From contig JANOQW010000026.1 of NCBI GenBank assembly GCA_031422335.1, forward strand, positions 1 through 32,296: a stretch of DNA of 32,296 nucleotides, read 5' to 3'. The notes below the pieces were generated by a model. The model was not told the DNA's origin. It made no database searches and saw only the letters and a list, made by a program, of their open reading frames with translations. Every line of letters begins with the position of its first letter. The stretch's first letter is position 1. Below are positions 1-7,373 of the stretch, one piece after another. The stretch is from Methylotenera_A sp031422335. Lineage in GTDB: Bacteria; Pseudomonadota; Gammaproteobacteria; Burkholderiales; Methylophilaceae. The translations under genes and the position numbers were made by a program.

Positions 1-142
1 TTTGTTATCTTGAGTCTGTACATAAACCATACAGCAAAACATTCCTGCCATCGCAAGCGATGTCAGGCATTTGTTGCGTCTATGTCAGTGCCTAAAACCA
101 CAAACACCCACACTTATCAGTCGTTCATATTGTTAAAGAGCG
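1..142 (-). ncRNA. Probable rRNA operon leader (partial)
   Basis: Read on the minus strand, 131-142 is CGCTCTTTAACA, one base off the E. coli rrn boxA antitermination element. It is followed by a GATAAGTGTGGGTGTTTG stretch that I recognise as typical of the leader just before 16S rRNA in betaproteobacteria. A hairpin at 44-67 (10 of 11 pairs) could be part of the precursor processing stalk. No mature rRNA sequence is inside the window; the 16S gene is expected beyond position 1. The assignment rests on boxA plus recalled leader sequence, so it is inference. Confidence 0.55.
131..142 (-). promoter_or_regulatory. boxA antitermination element
   Basis: The minus strand reads CGCTCTTTAACA, matching TGCTCTTTAACA of E. 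coli rrn operons at 11 of 12 positions. In rRNA leaders boxA RNA recruits NusB/NusE to prevent Rho-dependent termination. Its presence about 60 bp downstream of the tRNA-fMet gene marks the start of a ribosomal leader. Confidence 0.6.
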
Positions 143-201
143 TATTTTATAAAATAATTATCCCAAAATTTAATTTTCGGGTTTAATAACTCTAGAATTA
201 T

Positions 202-278
202 TGGTTGCGGGAACAGGATTTGAACCTGTGACCTTCGGGTTATGAGCCCGACGAGCTGCCAGACTGCTCCATCCCGCG
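202..278 (-). tRNA. tRNA-fMet (CAT), initiator
   Basis: A 77-nt cloverleaf on the minus strand with encoded CCA. The anticodon is CAT in a stem closed by three consecutive G-C pairs (GGG before and CCC after the loop), a hallmark of initiator tRNA. The first base C faces A at position 72, so the acceptor end is unpaired, the second initiator hallmark recognised by methionyl-tRNA formyltransferase. The sequence is close to E. coli fMet tRNA throughout the D, anticodon and T arms. Confidence 0.96.
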
Positions 279-311
279 TCCGATTCGACGTACATGCCGC
301 CGAGAGATGAG

Positions 312-341
312 ACTATAGCAAGATTTGGCCTCCTGTGTCAA
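312..341 (-). promoter_or_regulatory. Sigma-70 promoter of tRNA-fMet
   Basis: On the minus strand there is a perfect -35 TTGACA (336-341) and -10 TATAGT (312-317) with an 18-bp spacer. AT-rich sequence lies upstream, and a CTCATCTCTCGG stretch follows the -10. The predicted start is about 27 bp before the tRNA. This is the strongest-looking promoter in the window and fits a stable RNA gene. It could also feed the rRNA leader beyond the tRNA. Confidence 0.7.
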
Positions 342-468
342 AGCATTTATGGCTTTTATTTTAGATTTGCCGTGATTATTTCAATTAGCATTGTTGCCAC
401 GCAACAAAAGCGCAAGCAGATACAAATTTTAGTGCTCAAAAAATCAAACAAAACACCGCACAAAAACT

Positions 469-509
469 AATGCCCTGCAAGTCAATATCCATGGGGCTTG
501 CAGGGCATT
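469..509 (-). terminator. Intrinsic terminator / hairpin repeat copy 1
   Basis: Perfect 13-bp stem (AATGCCCTGCAAG and its complement) with a 15-nt loop. On the minus strand it is followed by a T-rich stretch, just downstream of the DUF4197 gene. The same stem and a very similar loop occur at 10600-10640, so it is also a copy of a dispersed repeat. Confidence 0.8.
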
Positions 510-536
510 AAAATAAAATACTAGCTTAACCGAATG

Positions 537-1289
537 CTATTTACCTATCGAACCAAATACCTTTTTAAGCAAGCTACTCGCTTGGCCCAGCGGGTCTTTA
601 CGAATGGCAGCTTCTTCTTTAGCAATCATCAAATAAACGCCATCTAGGGCTTTGTTGGTGACATATTTTTCTATATTGGCATCTTCTTTTTTAACCACAC
701 CAAATTTGCTGCCCATCTCGGCATACTTGTTGTAACTAGCGGCCAGTTGCACATTCTCGGTGGCTTTGGTGACGATTGGTAAAAATTTCTCGCCCATTAG
801 TACGGAGGTGGTTTTTTTAAAGTATTGCGTGGCAGCATCTTGCGGGCCAGTTAAAATGGCTTTGGCATCAGCCAAAGTCATTTGTTTGATAGAACCCACT
901 AATAATGCTTTGGCTTCTGGCACGGCAGCCTCGGCGGCGCGATTCATCTTCAGAATAAGCTCATCTGACTGTTTTCCCATGCCCATTAACTTCATACCTT
1001 TTTCTATTTTTTTTAGTGATTTCGGCAGTGGAATTTTCACTTCTTTGTTACCAAAAAAACCATCTGCCGCGCCTAATGTGCTCACCGCCTTGCCCACACC
1101 TTGTGTCAGCGCTTCTTTTAGGCCGCCGCTGGCTTCTTCATTACTCAAACTGTTTACGCCAGAGCTGCTACTAGCGCTAGAAGTGCTGCTGCCACTAGAT
1201 TTAATGGCATCTTTAAGCGTGCCTAAATCTAATGCATTAGCTTGTGTGATAAACAGGACGAGTAGCGTAGCTGGCAGTATGTGTTTCAT
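537..1289 (-). CDS. DUF4197 family secreted protein
   Basis: A 250-residue protein of the DUF4197 family, whose function is not known. Residues 1-19 form a signal peptide ending in A-N-A, so the mature protein is probably periplasmic. A serine-rich linker (about 31-43) precedes the family domain. I recognise the domain by conserved stretches such as GLKEALTQGVGKAV, MNRAAEAAVPEAKALL and TNKALDGVYLMIA. The length is normal for the family. The ATG has an AAGGA ribosome site about 8 bases upstream. It is monocistronic by appearance, ends in a strong hairpin terminator, and is separated from glgP upstream by about 90 bp. A catalytic motif is not evident. Confidence 0.88.
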   Translation of the reverse strand: MKHILPATLLVLFITQANALDLGTLKDAIKSSGSSTSSASSSSGVNSLSNEEASGGLKEALTQGVGKAVSTLGAADGFFGNKEVKIPLPKSLKKIEKGMKLMGMGKQSDELILKMNRAAEAAVPEAKALLVGSIKQMTLADAKAILTGPQDAATQYFKKTTSVLMGEKFLPIVTKATENVQLAASYNKYAEMGSKFGVVKKEDANIEKYVTNKALDGVYLMIAKEEAAIRKDPLGQASSLLKKVFGSIGK

Positions 1290-1381
1290 GTGAAATGTCC
1301 TTAAAGTAATTAGTATGTTTATTGTAATTGCTTTAACGACGCTTACGCACAGGCGTTTACACTATTTTACTTCTCCACATT

Positions 1382-3871
1382 TTATTTTTTCATCGCCGTC
1401 ACATGCCAAATATTTTTGGCGTATTCACCAATGGTTCTATCGCTAGAAAACTTGGCCATACGCGCCACGTTGAGTATGGCACGGCGCGACCATTCTTCTT
1501 GGTTTTGATAGGTGTCAGCCACCTCATCTTGACACGCGATATAACTGGCGTAATCGGCTAGCAATAGGTAATTGTCACCATTATTTAGCAAATTATCGAT
1601 GATAGATTGGTAGCGATTGGGCTCTTGCATGCAGAAAAATCCGCTGCCTATCATATCTAGCACTTGTTTCAACTCGGTATTTTGGTTGTAGTAATCGCGC
1701 GGATTGTAATTATTGGCTTTAGTTGTGGCCACTTCTGGCGTAGTCAGGCCGAAAATGAAAATATTATCTGCACCCACCTCTTCCATAATCTCCACATTAG
1801 CGCCATCTAACGTGCCAATAGTCAGCGCACCATTCAGCGCCATTTTCATATTACCAGTTCCGCTAGCCTCGGTGCCAGCAGTGGATATTTGCTCAGATAA
1901 ATCGGCACCAGGGAACAATATCTCAGCCGCCGAAACCTCATAATTAGGATAAAACACCACTTTTAATTGGTCGCCCACCGCTGGGTCATTATTCACGACT
2001 TCTGCCACGTCATTGATTAAACGAATAATCAACTTGGCCATCCAGTAACCCGGCGCGGCTTTGCCGCCAAATATCACCGCGCGCGGTGCGGCCAATTTTT
2101 CGCCTTTGCGGATACGGTTATACAAGGTAATCACATGCAGCACATTCAACAGTTGGCGCTTGTATTCGTGTATTCGTTTAATTTGCACATCAAACAACGC
2201 ATCAGTATTCAGTTTAACGCCTGTCACGCTCTCTATTTTTTGCGCTAGGCGTAACTTATTGGCGGCTTTTACCGCACGGAACACTTTGCGGAAATCTTTA
2301 TCATCGGCCAGCGGTGTGAGTTTTTTAAGCTGGGTTAAATCTTTTATAAAGCCATCACCAATCGCGGTTTTAATCAAGTCAGTTAATAAGGGATTGGCTT
2401 GATTGAGCCAACGCCTAGGGGTAATCCCGTTGGTCACGTTAGTGAGTTTGTTAGGGTAAATTTTGTTAAAGTCGGCAAATAAAGTAGATTTTAATAACTC
2501 ACTATGCAGCGCTGCAACGCCATTCACCGTGTGTGCACCCACCACCGCTAAGTGTGCCATACGCACGCGTCGGCCATGCGTTTCATCAATAATCGATACG
2601 CGTTTTACCAGCTCGTTATCGCCTGGGAACAAGTGGTTCACCATGGTAATAAATTGCTGATTAATCTCATAAATAATCTCTAAATGGCGCGGCAATAAGC
2701 TACCTAACAAGTCCACAGACCAAGTTTCTAGCGCCTCTGGCATTAGGGTGTGATTGGTGTAAGCAAATATTTTATTCACCAAGCCCCAAGCAAAATCCCA
2801 AGCCAAATGGTGGTTATCTACTAATTGGTGCATCATCTCGGCCACGCCAATGGCGGGGTGCGTGTCGTTGAGTTGAATAGCAATTTTGTTGGGCAAATCT
2901 GCCCAATCTTTTTCAGTTTTCACCTCACGCGTCGTGGTAAATCGGCGCAAAATATCTTGAATAGAAGCCGACACAAAAAAGTATTGTTGTTTTAAACGTA
3001 ATTCTCGACCCGATGCTGAAGCATCATTCGGATATAAAATTCTCGAAATTGTTTCAGAATCGGTGCGCTCCTCTACCGCCTCGTCATAATTGCCATCGTT
3101 AAACTGACGCAAATCAAAATCTTTAGTGGCTTTGGCAGACCATAAACGCAAATTGTTCACCGTTTCGGTGCCATAGCCTGGCACAGGCACATCATAAGCC
3201 ATCGCCACCACGCGCTGTGTGTTCACCCAGTGGTGTGCAACGCCTTTACCCTCTTTTACTGGTACCACATGACCATAAAATTGAATGTCGTAGGTGGCTT
3301 CAGGCCGTTGAAACTCCCACACATTACCGTAACGTAACCAATTATCAGGATTTTCAATTTGCTGGCCATGCTCGATACTTTGCTTAAACATGCCGTATTC
3401 ATAACGGATGCCATAACCCGCAGCGGGTATATCCATGGTAGCCATCGAATCTAAAAAGCACGCAGCTAGCCTGCCTAAACCGCCATTGCCCAGCGCTGCA
3501 TCGTTTTCCATCTCCATTGCAGTTTCCATGCTGCGACCAAGCGCGCCCAAACCTGCACTTAATTCGTTATTAATGCCCACATTTAGTGCAGCGTTACTCA
3601 ACATGCGGCCAATTAAAAACTCTAAGGATAAATAATAAACACGCTTTGGATCTTTTTCATAATATGAATTTGACGTTTTAACCCAACGCTCTACAACGTG
3701 ATCGCGCACCGTATAAGCCGCAGCGTGGTACCAATCCCTAGGCGTGGCAACCTTGTCAGTCTTAAAGCACGAGAAAACTAAATGATTTTGTAAAGCCTGT
3801 TTAATAGGCGTTAATTTTGGTAGCGCGATGTTTTTTTTTGAAGTAATTAGTTTTTTTGCGGAATCAATCAT
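1382..3871 (-). CDS. glgP: Glycogen/starch/maltodextrin phosphorylase
   Basis: Alpha-glucan phosphorylase releases glucose-1-phosphate from glycogen or maltodextrins using phosphate and pyridoxal phosphate, in the cytoplasm. The family signature EASGTGNMKMALN is present, with the PLP-binding lysine near residue 676. Other conserved stretches include YYLSLEFLIGR, NGGLGRLAACFLDS and QLNDTHPAI. The open frame reaches 3910, but the ATG at 3871 is preferred. It has an AAAGG ribosome site and gives 829 residues, close to the 815 of E. coli GlgP, whereas the ATG at 3910 has no ribosome site. No other glycogen genes are adjacent. It is divergent from the czc operon across a 170-bp spacer. Confidence 0.95.
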   Translation of the reverse strand: MIDSAKKLITSKKNIALPKLTPIKQALQNHLVFSCFKTDKVATPRDWYHAAAYTVRDHVVERWVKTSNSYYEKDPKRVYYLSLEFLIGRMLSNAALNVGINNELSAGLGALGRSMETAMEMENDAALGNGGLGRLAACFLDSMATMDIPAAGYGIRYEYGMFKQSIEHGQQIENPDNWLRYGNVWEFQRPEATYDIQFYGHVVPVKEGKGVAHHWVNTQRVVAMAYDVPVPGYGTETVNNLRLWSAKATKDFDLRQFNDGNYDEAVEERTDSETISRILYPNDASASGRELRLKQQYFFVSASIQDILRRFTTTREVKTEKDWADLPNKIAIQLNDTHPAIGVAEMMHQLVDNHHLAWDFAWGLVNKIFAYTNHTLMPEALETWSVDLLGSLLPRHLEIIYEINQQFITMVNHLFPGDNELVKRVSIIDETHGRRVRMAHLAVVGAHTVNGVAALHSELLKSTLFADFNKIYPNKLTNVTNGITPRRWLNQANPLLTDLIKTAIGDGFIKDLTQLKKLTPLADDKDFRKVFRAVKAANKLRLAQKIESVTGVKLNTDALFDVQIKRIHEYKRQLLNVLHVITLYNRIRKGEKLAAPRAVIFGGKAAPGYWMAKLIIRLINDVAEVVNNDPAVGDQLKVVFYPNYEVSAAEILFPGADLSEQISTAGTEASGTGNMKMALNGALTIGTLDGANVEIMEEVGADNIFIFGLTTPEVATTKANNYNPRDYYNQNTELKQVLDMIGSGFFCMQEPNRYQSIIDNLLNNGDNYLLLADYASYIACQDEVADTYQNQEEWSRRAILNVARMAKFSSDRTIGEYAKNIWHVTAMKK

Positions 3872-3957
3872 GAAGAGCCTTTGGATATGGTTATTGCTTA
3901 CAACCAGCATTTTAGCAAAAATCGCGCCAGTCTTTATGACAATTCTTTAAAGATGTG

Positions 3958-4017
3958 ACACAAAGTTATATATACTTGCTTTTCGTACTAAAAATATAAG
4001 AGTATTGAACTTTGTGT
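3958..4017. promoter_or_regulatory. Inverted repeat upstream of czc operon (possible operator)
   Basis: Perfect 10-bp inverted repeat, ACACAAAGTT at 3958-3967 and AACTTTGTGT at 4008-4017, flanking 40 bp of AT-rich DNA just before czcI and between divergent glgP and czcI. The spacing (50 bp between equivalent positions) would put both arms on nearly the same DNA face. It might be a two-site operator. No regulator gene is adjacent. Confidence 0.35.
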
Positions 4018-4042
4018 TGCATGTAGTAAACTTAAATCTTAA

Positions 4043-4405
4043 ATGAAAAAAATATTCCTAATATTGATGTTATTTTTGCTACCGCTGCAGTACACATGGG
4101 CGATGGTGGCAGGCTATGACACGCATGATGCACAAGATACTGAAGTACATTTTGGTCATCATGAGCATTATGCTGATGTACTTACTTCAAACACAGACTC
4201 AAACCAGCCTAATAATCCTGAAACGAAAAATTTAGACAGCCATGTGCATTTAGGCTTTTTTCATTTATCTTGTGGTGAGTTAATTGGATATGCTTTACCA
4301 GTATTTGAGCAGCAAGCCCTACAAATGACAACACCGTATTTATTCACCTATCACTCCCCACCCAGCTACCAGCCAGAACGCCCAAATTGGGTATCGCTCG
4401 TCTAA
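4043..4405 (+). CDS. czcI: CzcI-like small periplasmic protein
   Basis: A 120-residue protein with a clear signal peptide (1-20, ending T-W-A), followed by a histidine-containing segment (H28, H36, H39, H40, H42) and a C-terminal SYQPERPNWVSLV. It resembles CzcI, the small periplasmic protein that precedes czcCBA in Cupriavidus and is implicated in control of metal efflux. The match is in size, the export signal, the His-rich part and the E-R-P-(D/N)-W tail. It is the first gene of the operon. There is no good ribosome site before the ATG. Position and composition support a metal-responsive role; the exact function is inferred. Confidence 0.75.
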   Translation: MKKIFLILMLFLLPLQYTWAMVAGYDTHDAQDTEVHFGHHEHYADVLTSNTDSNQPNNPETKNLDSHVHLGFFHLSCGELIGYALPVFEQQALQMTTPYLFTYHSPPSYQPERPNWVSLV

Positions 4406-4406
4406 C

Positions 4407-4461
4407 TCGGCGAGCCTTTTAGCCAACATAATTTCTAATTTAATACGCTCGCCGATTTTTC
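4407..4461 (+). terminator. Terminator/attenuator between czcI and czcC
   Basis: A perfect 9-bp stem (TCGGCGAGC at 4407-4415, complement at 4447-4455) with a 31-nt loop, followed at once by TTTTTCTATTTTT. It starts just after the czcI stop codon and ends just before the czcC ribosome site. It looks like an intrinsic terminator within an operon, so it would lower or regulate expression of czcCBA relative to czcI. The long loop is somewhat unusual for a simple terminator. Confidence 0.6.
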
Positions 4462-4479
4462 TATTTTTAGGAGAACGGT

Positions 4480-5751
4480 ATGCGTTACACCCAATTTTTA
4501 TTTTTTGTTTTACTCAATTTATGCGCGCAAATTGGCAGTTTTTCAGCTGCAATTGCAATAGAGAACATTAGCCTTGAGCAAGCCACAGCCCTAGCGCTGC
4601 AAGCTAACCCAACTATTGCGGTGGCGATGCGCGGGCGCGAAGTAGAAAGTGCGTTAACTTTACAAGCATCTGCGCGCCCTAACCCAACTTTATCAGGGCA
4701 AATTGAAGATTTACGTAGCCAAAACCGCATTGCCACCATTGCGATTAGTCAACAGCTAGAAACAGCTGGCAAACGCGATAAACGCATGGCAGCGGCTGAT
4801 GTAGCCTTGTCTATGGCTGATGCTGATATTCGTATTACGCAAGCAGAAATAAGCGCGAAAACTTATGCCTCTTTTTACCAAGTTTTAGCCGCGCAGCAAG
4901 CGCAAACACTGGTAACTGAGCTATTACAAATTGCCACCACATCCAAAGAAACCACCACTAAGCGCGTGCTGGCAGGTAAGGTTTCGCCAGTTGAAGAAAC
5001 AAAAGCCAAAGTAGCCGAGGCTGGTTTAAAAATAGAACTAGCCAGCGCCAATCAACAATTAGCTTCTGCTAAACAGCGTTTAGCCAGCTTGTGGTCTAAT
5101 AGCCTGCAAGCCAATAACCACGAGGGGTATACCGCAGTGGGTGATTTGGATAAACTTAATAGTATCGCAACGCTTGAAGAGTTAATGATACAAGTTGCGG
5201 ATTCACCGCGCCTTAAGAAGGCAACTCTTGCCATTACGCAAAAACAGGCGTTACGCGCGATTGAACAATCAAAACAAACACCAGATGTGACCGTAAGCCT
5301 TGGTGCACAGCGAAATGAGGAGTTAGGCGGCATTACCCAAGCCATTATCGGTTTATCTATTCCCATCCCCTTGTTCGATAAAAATCAGGGCAATGTGCAA
5401 AGTGCCAAGGCGCGCGAGTATCAAGCAATTGATGAAAAATCTGCTATAGAAAATCAATTGAAAACGGACATAGCCGATGCTTACAACCGCCGACAATTGC
5501 AAGCGGAAGCCAGCAATATGTATAAAAATGATATTTTGCCAGGCGCACAAAGCGCTTATGACGCCGCGCGCAAAGGCTTTGAATTTGGCAAGTTTAGCTT
5601 TTTAGAAGTGCTAGATGCGCAGCGCACACTATTTCAAGTCAAAACACAGCACCTACAAGCACTAGCACTGGCGCGCCTCGCAGAGGCAGATATTCACAAT
5701 ATATTAGGTACTACGTTTAAGTTAAGTACAAATTTAAAGGAAACACCATGA
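4480..5751 (+). CDS. czcC: CzcC-type outer membrane efflux protein (TolC family)
   Basis: The outer-membrane channel subunit of a tripartite heavy-metal RND pump. The 423 residues begin with a signal peptide (about 1-26) and then show the two outer-membrane-efflux repeats with long coiled-coil helices rich in Ala, Gln and Leu. They end with the typical GKFSFLEVLDAQRTLFQVKTQ stretch (broken by family-conserved residues). It has a strong AGGAGA ribosome site. The stop overlaps the czcB start in ATGA, so the two are translationally coupled. The length is usual for CzcC. Confidence 0.92.
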   Translation: MRYTQFLFFVLLNLCAQIGSFSAAIAIENISLEQATALALQANPTIAVAMRGREVESALTLQASARPNPTLSGQIEDLRSQNRIATIAISQQLETAGKRDKRMAAADVALSMADADIRITQAEISAKTYASFYQVLAAQQAQTLVTELLQIATTSKETTTKRVLAGKVSPVEETKAKVAEAGLKIELASANQQLASAKQRLASLWSNSLQANNHEGYTAVGDLDKLNSIATLEELMIQVADSPRLKKATLAITQKQALRAIEQSKQTPDVTVSLGAQRNEELGGITQAIIGLSIPIPLFDKNQGNVQSAKAREYQAIDEKSAIENQLKTDIADAYNRRQLQAEASNMYKNDILPGAQSAYDAARKGFEFGKFSFLEVLDAQRTLFQVKTQHLQALALARLAEADIHNILGTTFKLSTNLKETP

Positions 5752-7373
5752 AATTAAACAAACAAACGTGGCTGGTGATTGCCATTATCTTAATGGGCAT
5801 TGCAGCGGCTGGCTTTATTTTAAAAACCGAAAAACCTGTCATGGATGAACATGGTCATGCCGAACATGCAGAAGAAGCTGGTGAGCATAAAGATGAACAT
5901 GCTGATGAGGCTGATATTGTTATGCCACCTAAACATGGCGAGGCTGGGCATGATCATGGAAAAGACCACCAAATACCAGCACAAAAAATACAAAAAGATA
6001 ACGACGACGGTCACAACCATGCCGCCATGGCAACAGAAAGCATTAAAGGCCCACATGGTGGCAAGTTATTTACCGATGGCGATTACGCTATTGAAGTCAC
6101 GATTTTTGAGCAAAACCAGCCGCCAGAATTTAGGTTGTACAGCTACTTAAATGGCAAGCAGCTTGCGCCAAAAGATTCAGCAGTTCAATTAAAACTAGCG
6201 CGCTTAGGTCGCACCGCAGAAACCTTTAAATTTGCGCCAGAAAACGACTACTTAACTTCAAAAAATATCGTCAAAGAGCCTCATTCATTTAAAGTAGATA
6301 TTGAGGCAAGCTATGCTGGAAAAACTTATAAATTTGGCTATGACCAAGTAGAAGCAAGGGTCACACTGACAGGAGAACAGTTAAAGCATAACGCGATTGA
6401 GGTGCTAACCGCTGCACCCGCAAACATTCAAACCAATTTGCGTTTAATTGGCACCATTCAATTAAACGCAGACAACGCAGTACAAGTGTTGCCGCGATTG
6501 GCTGGCGTGGTAGAAAGCGTTGCCGCCAATGTTGGCGACAGAGTTAAAAAAGGCCAAACTTTGGCGATAATTTCTAGCGTTAGCGTGGCAGAAAACCGTG
6601 GGGATTTAGCAGCTGCGCAGCAAAGATTAAGTCTAGCCAAAACCACATTGGTGCGCGAAGAAACTTTGTGGCGCGAAAAAATATCAGCCGAGCAAGATTA
6701 CTTAGCGGCAAAAAGTGAAGTGCAGCTGGCACAAATTGAAGTGTCGCGCCAACAACAAAAGCTCGCTAGCCAAGGCATTGGCGCTGGTAGCGGGTCGCGC
6801 TATGCGCTCACAGCACCTATTGCTGGCAGCATTACCCGCAAAAACATCACACTCGGCCAAGTGGTCGATATGTCGCAAATACTGTACGAAGTGGCAAACT
6901 TAAATACGGTGTGGGCGGATATAAGTATTCCCACTAAGGAGTTAGGTCTAGTAAAAGTGGGGCAAAAAGTCACTGTGCGTGCCGCCGCGTTTGAGCAAAG
7001 CACCGAAGGTAAAATTACTTATATTGCGCCACTGGTGGCTGAACAAAGCCGCACCGCCGTTGCACGTGTGGTGCTAGCAAACGACAAAGCTAATTGGTTA
7101 GTTGGCTTGCCTGTGAACATTGATTTGGTGGCTGATGAAGTCAATGTACCGCTGGCTGTGTCGCTTGAGGCGATACAAACTATCCAATTCGGCAATGTCG
7201 TGTTTGGCCGTTATGGCGATAATTTTGAGGCGCGGCCAGTCGAGCTGGGTCGTCGCGATAGCAGATATGTAGAAGTGCTGTCTGGCCTCGCAGAAGGCGA
7301 ACAATATGCGGCAGGCAATAGTTTTATTGTGAAGGCGGAACTTGGCAAAGCGGGAGCCAGCCATGACCATTAA
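5748..7373 (+). CDS. czcB: CzcB-type periplasmic adaptor with His-rich N-terminus
   Basis: Membrane-fusion subunit linking the inner-membrane pump to the outer-membrane channel. It has an N-terminal membrane anchor (about 8-25), then a His/Asp/Glu-rich segment (about 33-92, eleven histidines) suited to binding Zn, Co or Cd. Next come a beta domain starting at GPHGGKLF, a lipoyl/barrel-sandwich and hairpin part (LPRLAGVVESVAANVGDRVK region, about 245-345), and a C-terminal ASHDH. The 541 residues are close to Cupriavidus CzcB in size and architecture. The start overlaps czcC and the end overlaps the czcA start. Confidence 0.93.
   Translation: MKLNKQTWLVIAIILMGIAAAGFILKTEKPVMDEHGHAEHAEEAGEHKDEHADEADIVMPPKHGEAGHDHGKDHQIPAQKIQKDNDDGHNHAAMATESIKGPHGGKLFTDGDYAIEVTIFEQNQPPEFRLYSYLNGKQLAPKDSAVQLKLARLGRTAETFKFAPENDYLTSKNIVKEPHSFKVDIEASYAGKTYKFGYDQVEARVTLTGEQLKHNAIEVLTAAPANIQTNLRLIGTIQLNADNAVQVLPRLAGVVESVAANVGDRVKKGQTLAIISSVSVAENRGDLAAAQQRLSLAKTTLVREETLWREKISAEQDYLAAKSEVQLAQIEVSRQQQKLASQGIGAGSGSRYALTAPIAGSITRKNITLGQVVDMSQILYEVANLNTVWADISIPTKELGLVKVGQKVTVRAAAFEQSTEGKITYIAPLVAEQSRTAVARVVLANDKANWLVGLPVNIDLVADEVNVPLAVSLEAIQTIQFGNVVFGRYGDNFEARPVELGRRDSRYVEVLSGLAEGEQYAAGNSFIVKAELGKAGASHDH

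Noticed and set aside
760..1293. Plus-strand frame opposite the DUF4197 gene
   Set aside because: It mirrors a recognisable protein family on the minus strand, with no ribosome site and no family features of its own.
3908..3910. Upstream ATG for glgP
   Set aside because: It lacks a ribosome site and adds 13 residues not expected in the family; the ATG at 3871 is better.
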